In this document: piece after piece, positions 22,901 through 34,487 of the stretch
Layout of the letters: every line of letters begins with the position of its first letter
How positions within the stretch are numbered: the first letter of the stretch is position 1
Source: Allacma fusca
Lineage: Eukaryota; Arthropoda; Collembola; Symphypleona; Sminthuridae
DNA: 64,000 bases
Assembly: GCA_947179485.1 (NCBI GenBank)
Contig: OX359245.1
Coordinates: 60,065,067-60,129,066, forward strand
Reading direction: 5' to 3'
Notes under the pieces: model-generated
The model's input: the letters and a program-made list of their open reading frames with translations, nothing else
Database searches by the model: none
Told to the model about the DNA's origin: nothing
Position numbers and translations under genes: made by a program

Positions 22901-23276
22901 GGTCGGATTTTTGTGGGAAGACGGGAAGATTCTTCCCAGGGAAAAAATATTTCTGGCAGGGAAAATCTCAAGGTAAGGGATTCTACATCTCGAACAGGGA
23001 TTTTAAAACTTGTTGATCTTTTGTTTTGGCAGGGATTTTAACATTTATTGGTATGCTTCAGGGAAATTTGTTAGGCAAACGGATTTTTAGATTGGTTGAC
23101 CTTATTTAACAGGGATTTGACGATTTGTAGAGAAATTATTTTTGCCATCAGGGATTTTGAAAATTGTTGGCCTTTTTTTCGTCAAGGATTTTTGAAATTG
23201 TTAAGGACCTCCCTACAGGGACATTTGATTCCGCAGGGAAATTTAGATCTTCCAGGGAGATTTAAAAAATCCGACC
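22901..23276. mobile_element. Small TIR element (MITE) just upstream of the GPCR gene
   Basis: ggtcggattttt at 22901-22912 is inverted as aaaaatccgacc at 23265-23276. The interior consists of degenerate repeats built on cagggattttnaaanttgttgg. No clear target duplication was found. It ends 97 bp before the receptor ATG and so may lie in its 5' leader or promoter. Confidence 0.6.
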
Positions 23277-23373
23277 CATGTACATATAGACACAAAACTA
23301 TTTTACTGTTTTATTCACCGTCATTCACAGTTCATCAGCCGTGTCAGCTTGAAGTGGAGTATCTACGTCAAAT

Positions 23374-25940
23374 ATGAAAAACAGCAGCGTTTCCTACCTT
23401 GACATTTATGAATATGAGGATGAGCACATCTTCGAAAATCCCAGAGTTCGGGCACTACTCATTCTTGCGTACTCTGTGGTTTTTTTCTTTTGTTTTTTTG
23501 GTAAGTGTATAATTATTTCTCTTGCAACTATAGTTGATACAATTATGTATAATATCACGTAACCATCTTTTAAGCAAAACGTGTTGTCATATTTGAGTTT
23601 AGAATGGGAACTTACTTGAGATCTCTCCCTATCCATGTATTATGTCTATGTATGTCTCACACTGACGGTGCTATTTGCTATCAACACACACCTGTTCCAC
23701 CAAATTCCATGTAGGAACGAAATGACTGTTATTGTATAATTATGTTTTCCAGGAAATCTGACAGTTGTTCTTGTAATGTGTCTGCATTGGAAGATGCGAA
23801 TAGCCAAGAAATTCTGCTTGTGCAATCTTGCTTTCGCTAATTTATGTGTGGGAACATTCTGCATCTATCAGGACCTCTTCATGTACCTCATGGACAGGTG
23901 TGAAGCTTTCTTAATATTAATTTCCTTGTGGCGATTTCCTCCTATGTATAGATATTCCAATGTCAATAGAAATGAAATCCACAAAATTTGTTTTGGTACA
24001 TTCTCAAGTGTGATAGTATTCATAATTGGTATGAATGTTTAGTTACTATTTTCCAAAAACCCATAATACAGGATATGAACATTTAAACAAGGAATTCATG
24101 CTTGCAAATGATCCTTATCTAACACAAAACAACAAACTTGATGAATGGATTTCAACTGTTTTAGACATGGTGTAAAAATTCACTGGTTACTGAAGAAATC
24201 CCTTGGGAAAAAATTTCAAAATTTTCGTATAAGGGACTTTTTTATATTCTAATATTTTGTCTTGTCCCTTATAAAAGGGCTCAAGTATAATAAATGTTCA
24301 AATCTTGAAAAACTTTGCCTTGAATTCTTGGCGTAATGAAAAATAAGTAATCCGAACGCTACTTAAAGTGGATTTTTGTGAAACAATTGTTCACTGCTTT
24401 TATTTTTAGACAAAACCTTACAAGAAGGTCAGCCACATTTGATAGTTTAAGTTCAAACGATTTCCTATAAAATGTTCCCCACGGGATGGCCAAATACCCG
24501 CCAATGTATAGAGAGGCCACAATATCTTCTCAGTATTTACATAATGTATGTAGATACTCTGTGTATGGAATTCTGGGTAGGATTTAATCTTCCTTATATA
24601 AAGGGACAGTCATATAAGAGGAAACCACTTTACAAGAACCGGATTTACAATAACAAACACTTGGATTGTTTCCCCCTTACAAGCGTCTTTATTTAAGCTG
24701 GAATAAGCGTTAAACCTTTCCTAAAACTTGAGATTTATGGGTCAAGTTTCCTTAACATAAAAGTGTCTTAATAATGAGCATTCCTTTGAATTTCAGCTGG
24801 GTCTTCGGGAAATTCTTCTGCAAGATGCACCACTTCACAAAGGACTTGGCCCACACAGCATCCATACTTATTCTAGTTGTCATTGCAATTGAGCGCTACT
24901 TCGCAATCCTGAAACCCTTCAAGTGTCAGCGGATCTTTACTACCCGGAGATTGAGAGTATGTTTGTATTACAATGTTCCTATATTAAATTTATTTTGTAT
25001 CGTAAAACAAGTAAATTTTTAGATATTCTGCGGAAGTTTTAACGCTGGAAATTTGCAATAGTTTGTAATTCTTGGCGCGTGGGTTGTAAGCGCACTGCTC
25101 AGCTCCCCCCGACTGTACTACACAGTGACAATGACACATTCCATGTTTGGGAAGAAGGAAGTGATCTGCACTCTGCTCTTGACCATCTACGACTCCGACA
25201 CTGCTTCTGTAATTCAGTTCCTACTGCTCTTCCTCATCCCATTAACGGTCATTTCATTTCTGTACATCAAAATCGGACTTTACCTCCGCCAGCGTGAAAC
25301 ATTCGTCAATTCCTTTGCCATGGGAGAGTCAGGAGCTAAAACTTACTCTGGAGAGAGAACTATGCCAATAAATTCTAAGAGTTCAGCCGTTGAAAATCAA
25401 AATGAAAATGTTACCATTTCGGAGGAAGCTCCCCGGAAGGACACCCAAGAAGATCAATGTAATCATTGTAAACAAGGCAAAGGTATTACATGTCCAGCAT
25501 GTGAAGTAAAAGGTAATATTGTAAGTAGCACCAAGAATTTGTTCGAAAGAATTTGGAAGGGAGTTTTCAATTGGCTTGAAGACTCAAGGATTAGCCGTGG
25601 CGGGAGGTCAGTTCAAGGGGAGGTCAACAGAAATTGTAATACAGTTACCTCTCTAAAAAATACACATAAGGACGTGGTTAGGTTGCTCATTACCGTTGTG
25701 ATTACTTTTGCTGTGTGCAATTTCCCCTATCATGTGAGAAAACTTCATGAGATTCTTATTCCAGCCGGGCAGGCTGATAGTGTATGGTCGGATCTGGCAA
25801 CTCCCGTGACATTTTTGCTACTGTACACTAATTGTGCCGTGAATCCCATTCTGTTTGCATTTATGAGCCAGGGCTTCCGATCTTGTCTTTTGGATTGTCT
25901 TCGGTGTCAAGTTAGGAAGCCTTCGAGGATTCGTGGCTGA
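23374..25940 (+). CDS. Class A GPCR, trissin-receptor-like neuropeptide receptor
   Basis: Four exons, 23374-23500, 23753-23897, 24797-24956 and 25062-25940, join in phases 1, 2 and 0 to give 436 residues. TM1 is split at the FFCFFG|GNL junction. Class A landmarks follow: LAFANLCVG in TM2, the extracellular Cys in WVFGKFFCK with its partner in the EVIC loop, an ERY box at the end of TM3, CNFPYH in TM6 and NPILF in place of NPxxY in TM7. The N-terminal FENPRVRALLILAYSVVF segment and overall pattern match insect trissin receptors, which bind the cysteine-rich peptide trissin and signal through G proteins at the plasma membrane. The third cytoplasmic loop is long and contains a CNHC...CPAC motif. 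The ATG lies 97 bp after a MITE. The exact ligand is inferred. Confidence 0.8.
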
Positions 25941-28900
25941 GGGATTCATTCATTCAGTTGCAAGCATCTCTGTCTATAAAATTCACTGCAATTTGTTCTG
26001 GAATTATTTAGTTGATAGTTGTCCTCTTTTCTGTTTTAATCGAGTCATTAATTACGTTATGACTTTTCTATGTATTTAGAAGTTGTATTTAATACCTGCC
26101 TTTACTTATTTTATTATACTATTTTCTAAATGACATTGTTACATTTATGTATATACATTATATTGTTTTTTTATGGACATTATGAAAATGTTATGTGGCC
26201 AATTTAAATGGCCTGACTACTTTCCATAAGGGAATTTTGCCACAGTTTGAGCAATACTTATTGCTCGGTGCTACCTTATTGTAGGTTCTTTAATAATTAT
26301 TTGTGTTTACACAAATTAACCTATACATAGATCCACATGTGCACAGGTTATTATTGCATCGGTGTTCCTGCGTACATAAATGATATTCTAAAGAAACAAT
26401 TAAAATATAGGCAAAGCTTCTCTGATTTTTTCTTGAAGGATTATTGGTAAAACAGTAAACTTAAATACATTTTTAGGGTATAGTTATGAGCTTACATTGT
26501 CGGGATATAACTGTATGTGGAACATTTTTTGAAAATTAAAATTATTTTTACAGTGAGCTTGGGTTTTTTTTACGTTGAGGTTGGTGCGCATTAATAACTG
26601 TAGTAGAACTGAATATTACTTTTATATATTATTGCTGTAGAGAGAGAGTATGTATGAGAACAGGCCTGGATGAATTACAAAAAAGAATACGAAAAATAGT
26701 CTTCTTTGCTCAGTAATCCACCTAGCACTGGGAACTATAAGAAAATGCACTGTAATAAGCAACGTTTTTCAACAGAATCATTATTTCATAGTGTTCCAGG
26801 TGTAAAATATGTGACTAAATTGTGGCGGCCAAAAGGATCAGCCTATCATTGATCATGCTTCCCTTGTGCGAAAATGTTTACCATACTTATGTATGTACAT
26901 AAGTTACTACTATTGGAAAATCAAATAATTGAGATTTTGTTGCCTCTACATGTGTTTTTTTCAAAAAATTTCTGTATCTGTTATTGCTTTAGGTTTTACT
27001 ACAGAAGGTTTTTAGTTAAAACGGGTTCCACTCGAAACAAATTTGGTTATCAATGTTAATAACGGTATTCGCATAGTTTATAGTACATTTTAGTACGTAC
27101 TTGGTTAAATCTTTTTAGCAAACTGTTTAGCAAAAATTAAAAAAATAATCAAGTATAATTAATAATTTTAAATTGAGTTAAATGCGTTAGCATTTTTTGA
27201 TTTTCAAAGTAGTTACCTAGTTTAGTTCAAGAGGTAAATGTTCTAGGTCAGTGGGGTCGGAACAAAATATTATTTAAGTTGAGGTAGCTTTGACTGAGGT
27301 GACAGAAACGTTCCTCGATATAACGCTACGCAGCGAAGGTTTACAACGGTGGCTAAAAATAGTTCTGGAATTTTTGTCCCATTCAAAAATTACATTTTGA
27401 AAATAAAAGTTAATTAATGTAACACTTGTTATAATTAGATGTTTATTAGGGCGAGGGTTTGTTAAAGGAACTTTAATAAATGTGACTGTTTTTAAGAATA
27501 ATTGTTTTTACGTGCTGTAACTGACACCCTACACTAATAGTATGTCAGATAAATCAATTGATTGCATAATACTGATACTTGATATGTAAAATGATTGATA
27601 TTGATCTGAGAATTGGTCAGTATCTAGTTGTGAATGCGGATGAATAAAACAGTACGTGACAAACGAAAGCGAGACTCGCTGACATGTAATTATTCCAGCC
27701 ATTACCTCTCAAGGGTTCTGCAATCTTACTAGTGGCATGATGACTATCATATTTGGACAATGATAGTCGTATCTACGTTTAAGCTATTCTAAGATGAATT
27801 TTAATTTTCTTTTAATTTTTTTAGTATCTGAAGAAAGCATCATAGTATAATCTTTATTTGTAATGTAAACGAATAACCACGTTTGCTACAGCTACAATGA
27901 ATTAAAATACTTTGGTCACTTCCACATACACGTATTAATTTTATATGCATTTACATGAAGTCTACCATCCCAGTATGTACACATAGATATTGTTAGGTCT
28001 AGCTACATATAGTTGCAAGAAACGGAGTTTGTAAGCAATGTAAGTGGACGATTTTATTGCCTGTAATAAATTCTGAGTCAGTGAAAATGATCTAGTCACT
28101 AGATGTGACAAGAGTTTGACGAATCCCTGACGACGGACTTCCCACGTTCCCAATTTAGTAGTTACACAGTCACAAGTGTTAATTTTACATAGGGATGTCC
28201 AAACGATATTCGATGTAGTAATTCAATAGTGAGTAGTCAAGATTTGTAAGATTTATTTAAAGCTCTCTGTACTCTCCATTCCTTCCTGTACTATTGTATT
28301 AACTATATTACTATTGTATGTACTAACTGTTGTGTAACTTGGAAGCGTATAAAAGTAAAAAATTATTGATTTGTCACATTTTTCTGAAGAAATGTATGCC
28401 ACATTTTACTAAACTTTGCATGAGATTTACGTTTTTGAGTTTCAAATGTAAATACACATTTAGACGTAATAAGGAATATAATTCGAGAGACTTATAAGCC
28501 ACGATTATAGTGATGTTTAAGGCATTGATTTACGAAATCGTAGTTCCAGAATAATCCCCGAGATTTTTGGATTGCATCACTTTGACAACATTTTCTGTAT
28601 GTACATATTTGTTTTAATTTGGCCTAATTTATCCATGGGAGTTTATTTCTACGTGAAATCAATTTTCTAGAATAAAACATTACCGCTCTCGAAACCCACA
28701 AACTCTTTAAATCAGTTCAATTGCTTCACTCACATTTGCGCCAAATTTCTGATTTCTAAAATGTTCCGAAGCCATTGTGAGTCACATGAAAATACAAATA
28801 TTCTATTCCGTGTGTGGAACAACTTGTGGAAAGCAAAGTGGAAACGAACTATAGTTAGCACGATTTGGAAAATCCTCTAAGTTGGTCAATATGTACATAC

Positions 28901-30391
28901 ATGATGGCGAGTTAACATACAAACACAATATAAGAGTATGGAATCTATTCCTAACTTGAAGTTTGAAACTATACTACATACATAATGAATCGATTCCATA
29001 CCCACCCCTGTGTATATATAATGTCATCCACAGTAATTTACCGCTTGTAAGGTGTTTGGAATAGTTGTTCCAATATATAAGTTTTCGAAAATTCTTCCTG
29101 AGATCAATTTGATTTTTTATATTCATACTGGTTTTTAATGTCAAATTGTATTAATACCAATGGAGTTCTGCTGTGGACCAGAAACAAACATCACAAGCAC
29201 AAGAAAATCTCGAACATATCTCTTCTTCTCAGAGCATATTCCTCCTATAATTTACATGTGTATACAAGGTTCAAGTATTTGTCATTTTATGATTTTCTCA
29301 AACGTTGACACTATGATTCAACGATTTCGGCTACAATTTACCCCCGCTGTTACATAGGGTTGTACATGTTAGTGATGATTGGTAGCGAATAATGACACAA
29401 CGGTTAAACACAACTGTTTAGTAGGAAAGAGATGGTTGGAGTTTTTTCAGAGGAAGCAGAAAGGTCTAATTGTGTGAGAGAGTAGTGTGAGAGACGCGAT
29501 GTCCGTGAGACGAAGTTTTCACGTGTTCGACAACGTATATGAGAGCGTGCGGGTTAAAAGCAAACGTGCAACGAAAATATTAACTTCTCAGTCAATTTTT
29601 GTATTGACACGGTTGGTACAGGATGCGACTACATGAAACAGGAATAAACTGGTTACATGTTCCAGGAGAATAATGAGAGGAATATTCTCTTTTGTAAAAC
29701 GCGCTCACACGTGTAATCAGGTTCCACCATGCACATACACTTAACATTGCTACAACATAATACAACCAAAACAATGAATGAAGGCAACATAGTTGTGCAA
29801 ATAAAAGTGAAATATGCACACTCGATTTTCTAAATTTAAAGGGAATGGGATTGATTTTACAATGATTCAAGAACAAAAGTAAAAATATCAATTATTAACA
29901 AACTCGGCTCAAACCATTTTGAAAAATAAATCCACAATTTGTTAGAACAATTCATGCAGGATTCAAATTCGGAAACGAAAACATCATAAACGATTACATG
30001 TCGTTCCATTCCGCTGGTTTTGATTGCAATGGGTTGACCACATTTATGTTATCACAAATATTACTTCGCTGCTTGAAATAAACATTGCAACTACAGTCGC
30101 AAAATCAATATGTTACAATCAGTTTAGAATAAGGAGAGAATCAGAGGATAAAAGTATGCAATAGACGCGATTCTCAATGAGATTTAGCAAACCAAAAATA
30201 TATTAAATTTTCAATTCAATTGACACTTGTACGGTACACTTACTGTACGACTGTTTACAGTTACTGTTTTTGGGTCTGATATGATTTGAAAATATATGTT
30301 TTTGATATTTAAGAATTCACATTCTACAGTTCTTCAATAACTGAGGAGGTAAATATTTATTAAAATCGTCAGACTTTATTTTTTGAATTAT
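25941..30391. other. Long non-coding stretch downstream of the GPCR
   Basis: No reading frame here resembles a known protein, and no repeat or transposon ends were found. The first kilobase probably includes the receptor 3' UTR. The rest is AT-rich intergenic sequence. Confidence 0.5.
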
Positions 30392-30619
30392 ATGAAAACA
30401 TTTCGTAGAAGGGGACTTGAGCAGATTATATCTACTAGAATGATTAAAACAAAACACGATGTAAATCGATGGGACAATGGGCAAATGCGCAGTGTCCTAT
30501 GCACACATATACGCGTGGCAGTTTTTAATTTAATACAAGAAGAATACCCTAAAGAAGTAAAACTAAATTTAAGACACCATTACATTTTTGAGGAACAATA
30601 TTTAAAACGTTGGACCTAA
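30392..30619 (+). CDS. Small hypothetical ORF, doubtful
   Basis: An ATG at 30392 opens a 75-codon frame to a TAA at 30617. It has a charged composition, a plausible acceptor (aaaatcgtcag) 20 bp upstream and good codon-like structure (RWDNGQMRSVLCTHIRVAV). I do not recognise it. It could be a last exon of an otherwise lost gene or a chance frame. It lies tail to tail with the reductase gene, 31 bp away. Confidence 0.2.
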   Translation: MKTFRRRGLEQIISTRMIKTKHDVNRWDNGQMRSVLCTHIRVAVFNLIQEEYPKEVKLNLRHHYIFEEQYLKRWT

Positions 30620-30650
30620 TTCTAAACAACACGATTATATCGTTCGCAGC

Positions 30651-32824
30651 TTAATACAGGCTGAGCCCATCGACGAAGCTTTTTATAAAGGATTCCCAGT
30701 TTATTTGCCCAAAGTCGATGTAAAATATTTTTTGGTCTTCTGGATTCATTTCCTGATGTAACTGTTTCATGTTTGTTGTAATAAAGTTCCATTCGTTTAA
30801 TGAAAACGGCATGAATGTTTCGGCGATCTTGAACTTTTTCAGTTGATTTTCCAAACTGTAATACATTAAAGATTGCTCTAAATTTTAATACCAGAAAATT
30901 TTAATAAATACTGCCTATCGGTGTCTTGAATTTAAGCGAAAGTTATGTGTGCTAGTCTTACTTAGTAAGGATTTACTGTTTTTTTAATGAACCCCCTTCA
31001 ACGAATTTTGAATTCGTTGTAACAAAAGATTGGTTTTTAAAACAATACAAGATGTTGTCAAAATCAACAGTTTAAAATATAATTCGATATTTACCTGTGT
31101 TTCCTATTTCTGCTCCAAGGATCCTTTAAAAGCGAACATACCTCAAAACATAGTCGATTTTTTAGGCGAAATATGTAATTACTGGTGGAATATCCGGGCG
31201 AAAATATGTAACGAACGAGTGGGTTTGATCCTTTGATTACACTTTCATAGCCCCAGTTAATAATTTGCCCGTGCAAAACCAGGTTTTCTGCTGTCGGGAC
31301 ACAGTTATACACAACAAAACCACTGTCGGAGCTAACAAAAATAAAAACATTTGGATGCGAAAATAAATATTTGAGTAAGTATTTTCAAATCATCATTGAT
31401 CTTACAATGCTCCACGTCTCCAAGCAGCTGCCAGAATTGTATTCACTGCGTAATCAACTGGTGTAACAGCAAATGTCCCGTTTTGATTAATTAGAAGTGT
31501 TTGGTAGTACCCTGAAAATAGCATGTGATAATATCGGCTAATACTTGAGCTGGTGTTACTCCATCCTAAAAAAGGCTCCTTGTATGCACCTAGAACTAGT
31601 AAAAAATGTATTTTACGTTCAAGAGCTATTTTGAAATTTTTGTTCTAATCCGATTGGGTTTTAAATGTTTTTAAAATCTTATGACAGCTTACTGGCACCC
31701 GGACGAACTACGCAAACTGGAATCTGGTCTTTGAATGATTCTACAAGATTTTCGGCCATATACTTTGAATACGAATAAGAGTTTGGTTTTTCTTCTAAAA
31801 TTCTGATTTAAAAAGAGGAAGCATCCCAATATGTACAACTGCTTTGGATATATTTTAAGAATATCAACGTAGATAGCACTTGTTACGTTTTGGTTAAAGA
31901 TTGGAGGCACTCTTGAGACATGTTTTGGAAGGATTTCAACGCCTCTAATGGACCAATATTTGTTTCATAAACCTTTTCTTCCAACGGAGTGTCGTGGTGC
32001 ATACAAAACGCCGTTGAAACATATACAAACGCCTGTGTGTGACAACAGTAATCGATGATCATAAACTCTAAATATTGCGAAATGTTTCATAGCTCTTGCT
32101 GTTCTGCTTAAGATTTACCTTGACGTTCCTCATTGACATTGCGACAGTAAGGACGTTATAAGTACCCCCCACATTTATCTTCATAACTTGTGGCAGATTC
32201 ATGTTGAAGTAAATTGCCCCGGCGCAGTGTATCACTATCTCAACATCTCTTATTAGTTCCATGATTGCTTTGTCAAATCCACAGTTTGGAAGAGTCATGT
32301 CTCCTTTTAAATAACAAATTTTATCCAGCAAATCTGGTCTGTCTTTCAAAATAAGTTCGAACACCTGTAATTCATTAATATTTATATTTTGAATAATAAT
32401 AAACAATTTCTACATGTACTGATGTACAACTTGTTTTATTCCGTTTTTTTCAGTCAAAGTAAGCGTAAGTGACATGCCTTAGTTTTACACTTGAGGTTTT
32501 TAAGGGATGTTTTAAACATAGTTTTCGAATTTTTAATATATTTAATATTAACCTAAAATAATCCGTAAGATCACTGAGCGTGTGGCGTATAACTATATAA
32601 TTGCTCTACTGTACCTTCGAGTCTACAATTCCTGATTGTGTATTCCCTTGTTGTATTTCGTCCATGGAATCTGGTTTGACACGAACTAAAGCGTAGATGC
32701 GAACAATTTCGGAGCAAGAAGTAAGAAGTTTATTCAGAATGCATTTTCCGACAAACCCGGTTGCTCCAGTGATAAAAATGGATCTACCTGCGTAGAAATC
32801 GGAGATGCCTTTTTCAAATTCCAT
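30651..32824 (-). CDS. Fatty acyl-CoA reductase, lacking the hydrophobic linker exon
   Basis: Minus-strand exons 32615-32824, 32119-32364, 31887-32032, 31693-31802, 31406-31589, 31183-31331 and 30651-30855. The first six join in phase (0, 0, 2, 1, 2). The NADPH-binding motif TGATGFVGK is near residue 20, VIHCAG and FVYVSTAF follow, and the active-site YSYSK lies in [27 protein letters not shown] and YNCVPTAE follow. Exon 7 is the C-terminal FAR domain (LNEWNF...[13 protein letters not shown]). The enzyme reduces acyl-CoA to fatty alcohol for waxes, pheromones or ether lipids at ER/peroxisome membranes. Exon 6 ends in phase 1 but exon 7 needs phase 2, and the usual 80-100 residue hydrophobic segment between them is not found in the 327-bp gap. 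The model gives about 416 residues against about 500 in the family, so this may be a decayed gene. Confidence 0.8.
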
Positions 32825-34487
32825 TGAGACTCGAATTACGCTGTATTCGTATTTACGAAATACAGGTCTCTAAAAAAATACAGTTTCTAGTTTTTACAGT
32901 TACGTTTGATGTCTCGGTCACTAATTCCTCCAAAGTAGGAATATGAACTGACAATAAAAAGCCTTTTAATGAATATATACTCTCACAGATTAGCAAGTAC
33001 GGCTATTTATTTCACTATTATGGGAAGTTTTGATGGGCTTATGGTGTCGTCTTAATTGAAGCATGTCCTTCAACATTGGTGGATGGCGGCGAAGTTTGTG
33101 TTCTGACAGCAGTGAGTAAGTGTGAGATATGTAAACCTCATTATCCACATTAGACTCATTGGTTTTCATTACACGGAATTGTATTATCTTATCTACTCTC
33201 TGAAATATTTTTTTGTGTGTAGCATCTGAATTGACAGGTCACTTTCTTCCTTGAAATAAAGCTCATGCAGTAGATGCGCTTGCGTCATTCGAACGTGCCC
33301 TGTAAATTTGTTTCAGAAAATATGTGTGTGATAAAACAACTCTTGGGATACAGACAAAACTTGTTTCCCGAATACAAGGGAGAGTAAGTGCTTTTATACA
33401 AGAACTAAGAATAATAAATAAGAATAACTAATTTTCATATCCGCAATTTGATTAGTGCACGCCCTTGATTTATAATTATAATTCCAGATTCGTATATGAG
33501 CGTAGTGTGAATTTCCACTAGGAAGAAAGAGGGGAGTGTTGATGATCTTTTTATAGAAACTCACTGACCGTAATAAAAATATTTCATCACCTTGGGATTA
33601 TTTGAAATGTCATAAAAACTCATTTGATCCTAGCACGATCTTCACTAATCAATCGCTGAGGTCACCAGAATTGAAGATATAAAATGGCTTCAAGGTATAA
33701 AAGCTTTTTCCTGTGACATTGTTGCTTCATGTTTTCCATAATGAATTCTCCAACATTGATGTCAGTTTGTACGGGTCATGTCATGCACAATAAGTGGGGA
33801 CATATTTGCGTAATTAGGGATATTAGGCGAATTAGCGACATATAGGCGTAAGGGAAGAAAAACAATAAAAATAAAGAATACACTAAAAGAATGCATTTCA
33901 TATTTGTTTACTAATTTATCTTTCATAAGCCTTCCATCACAATTTGAATCATTTCGCCCATCTATCAGCCTTCCTCGAAAAAACGTTTTCATTTCGAGAT
34001 ACCATTTATTGCAGAATATTAGAAATGGCATGAAAACTTACCTGGAATTTGAAAACGAAGTAGATCTGCTTAACACTGTCGTCACCAGGGTTTCACAGAT
34101 TATACATAAAACAAATGTTGGTGTACAGATTACACTCGTTTAAAATATATAATGTTTATCTATAGCTTATGTTTGATGTGCTGTAGAAAACTTTAAAACA
34201 CTTAATACATATGTACATACGTATATAAACACGTTTAAAAGACTGCAATTACAAGGTTTGGATTATATTGGGAAAATCTAATTTTTGGATTGTGATTACG
34301 TTTTAAATATACGGAGGTTTGACTACGGATTGCATATTTTATTTATTTAATTGCGACGGCGGGGATATTATTTTTATTCAAATGGCCACGATCTCAAGTT
34401 TCTCCAACGATATTCATTTGTTGCTGTGATATTATTTCCATTTTTCCTCCTAATTTATGTATGAAATTCAGCATTCATATTAGATAA
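32825..34487. other. Non-coding upstream region of the reductase
   Basis: No gene is supported. A ggtataaaag TATA-like word occurs on the plus strand near 33694 with no ORF after it. The segment 33900-34090 ('cataagccttcc', 'ttgaaaacgaagtag') weakly matches 48560-48700 and is a dispersed repeat fragment. Confidence 0.4.

Noticed and set aside
33690-33710. TATA-like ggtataaaag on the plus strand
   Set aside because: No ORF or exon follows within a plausible distance, so it is not called as a promoter.
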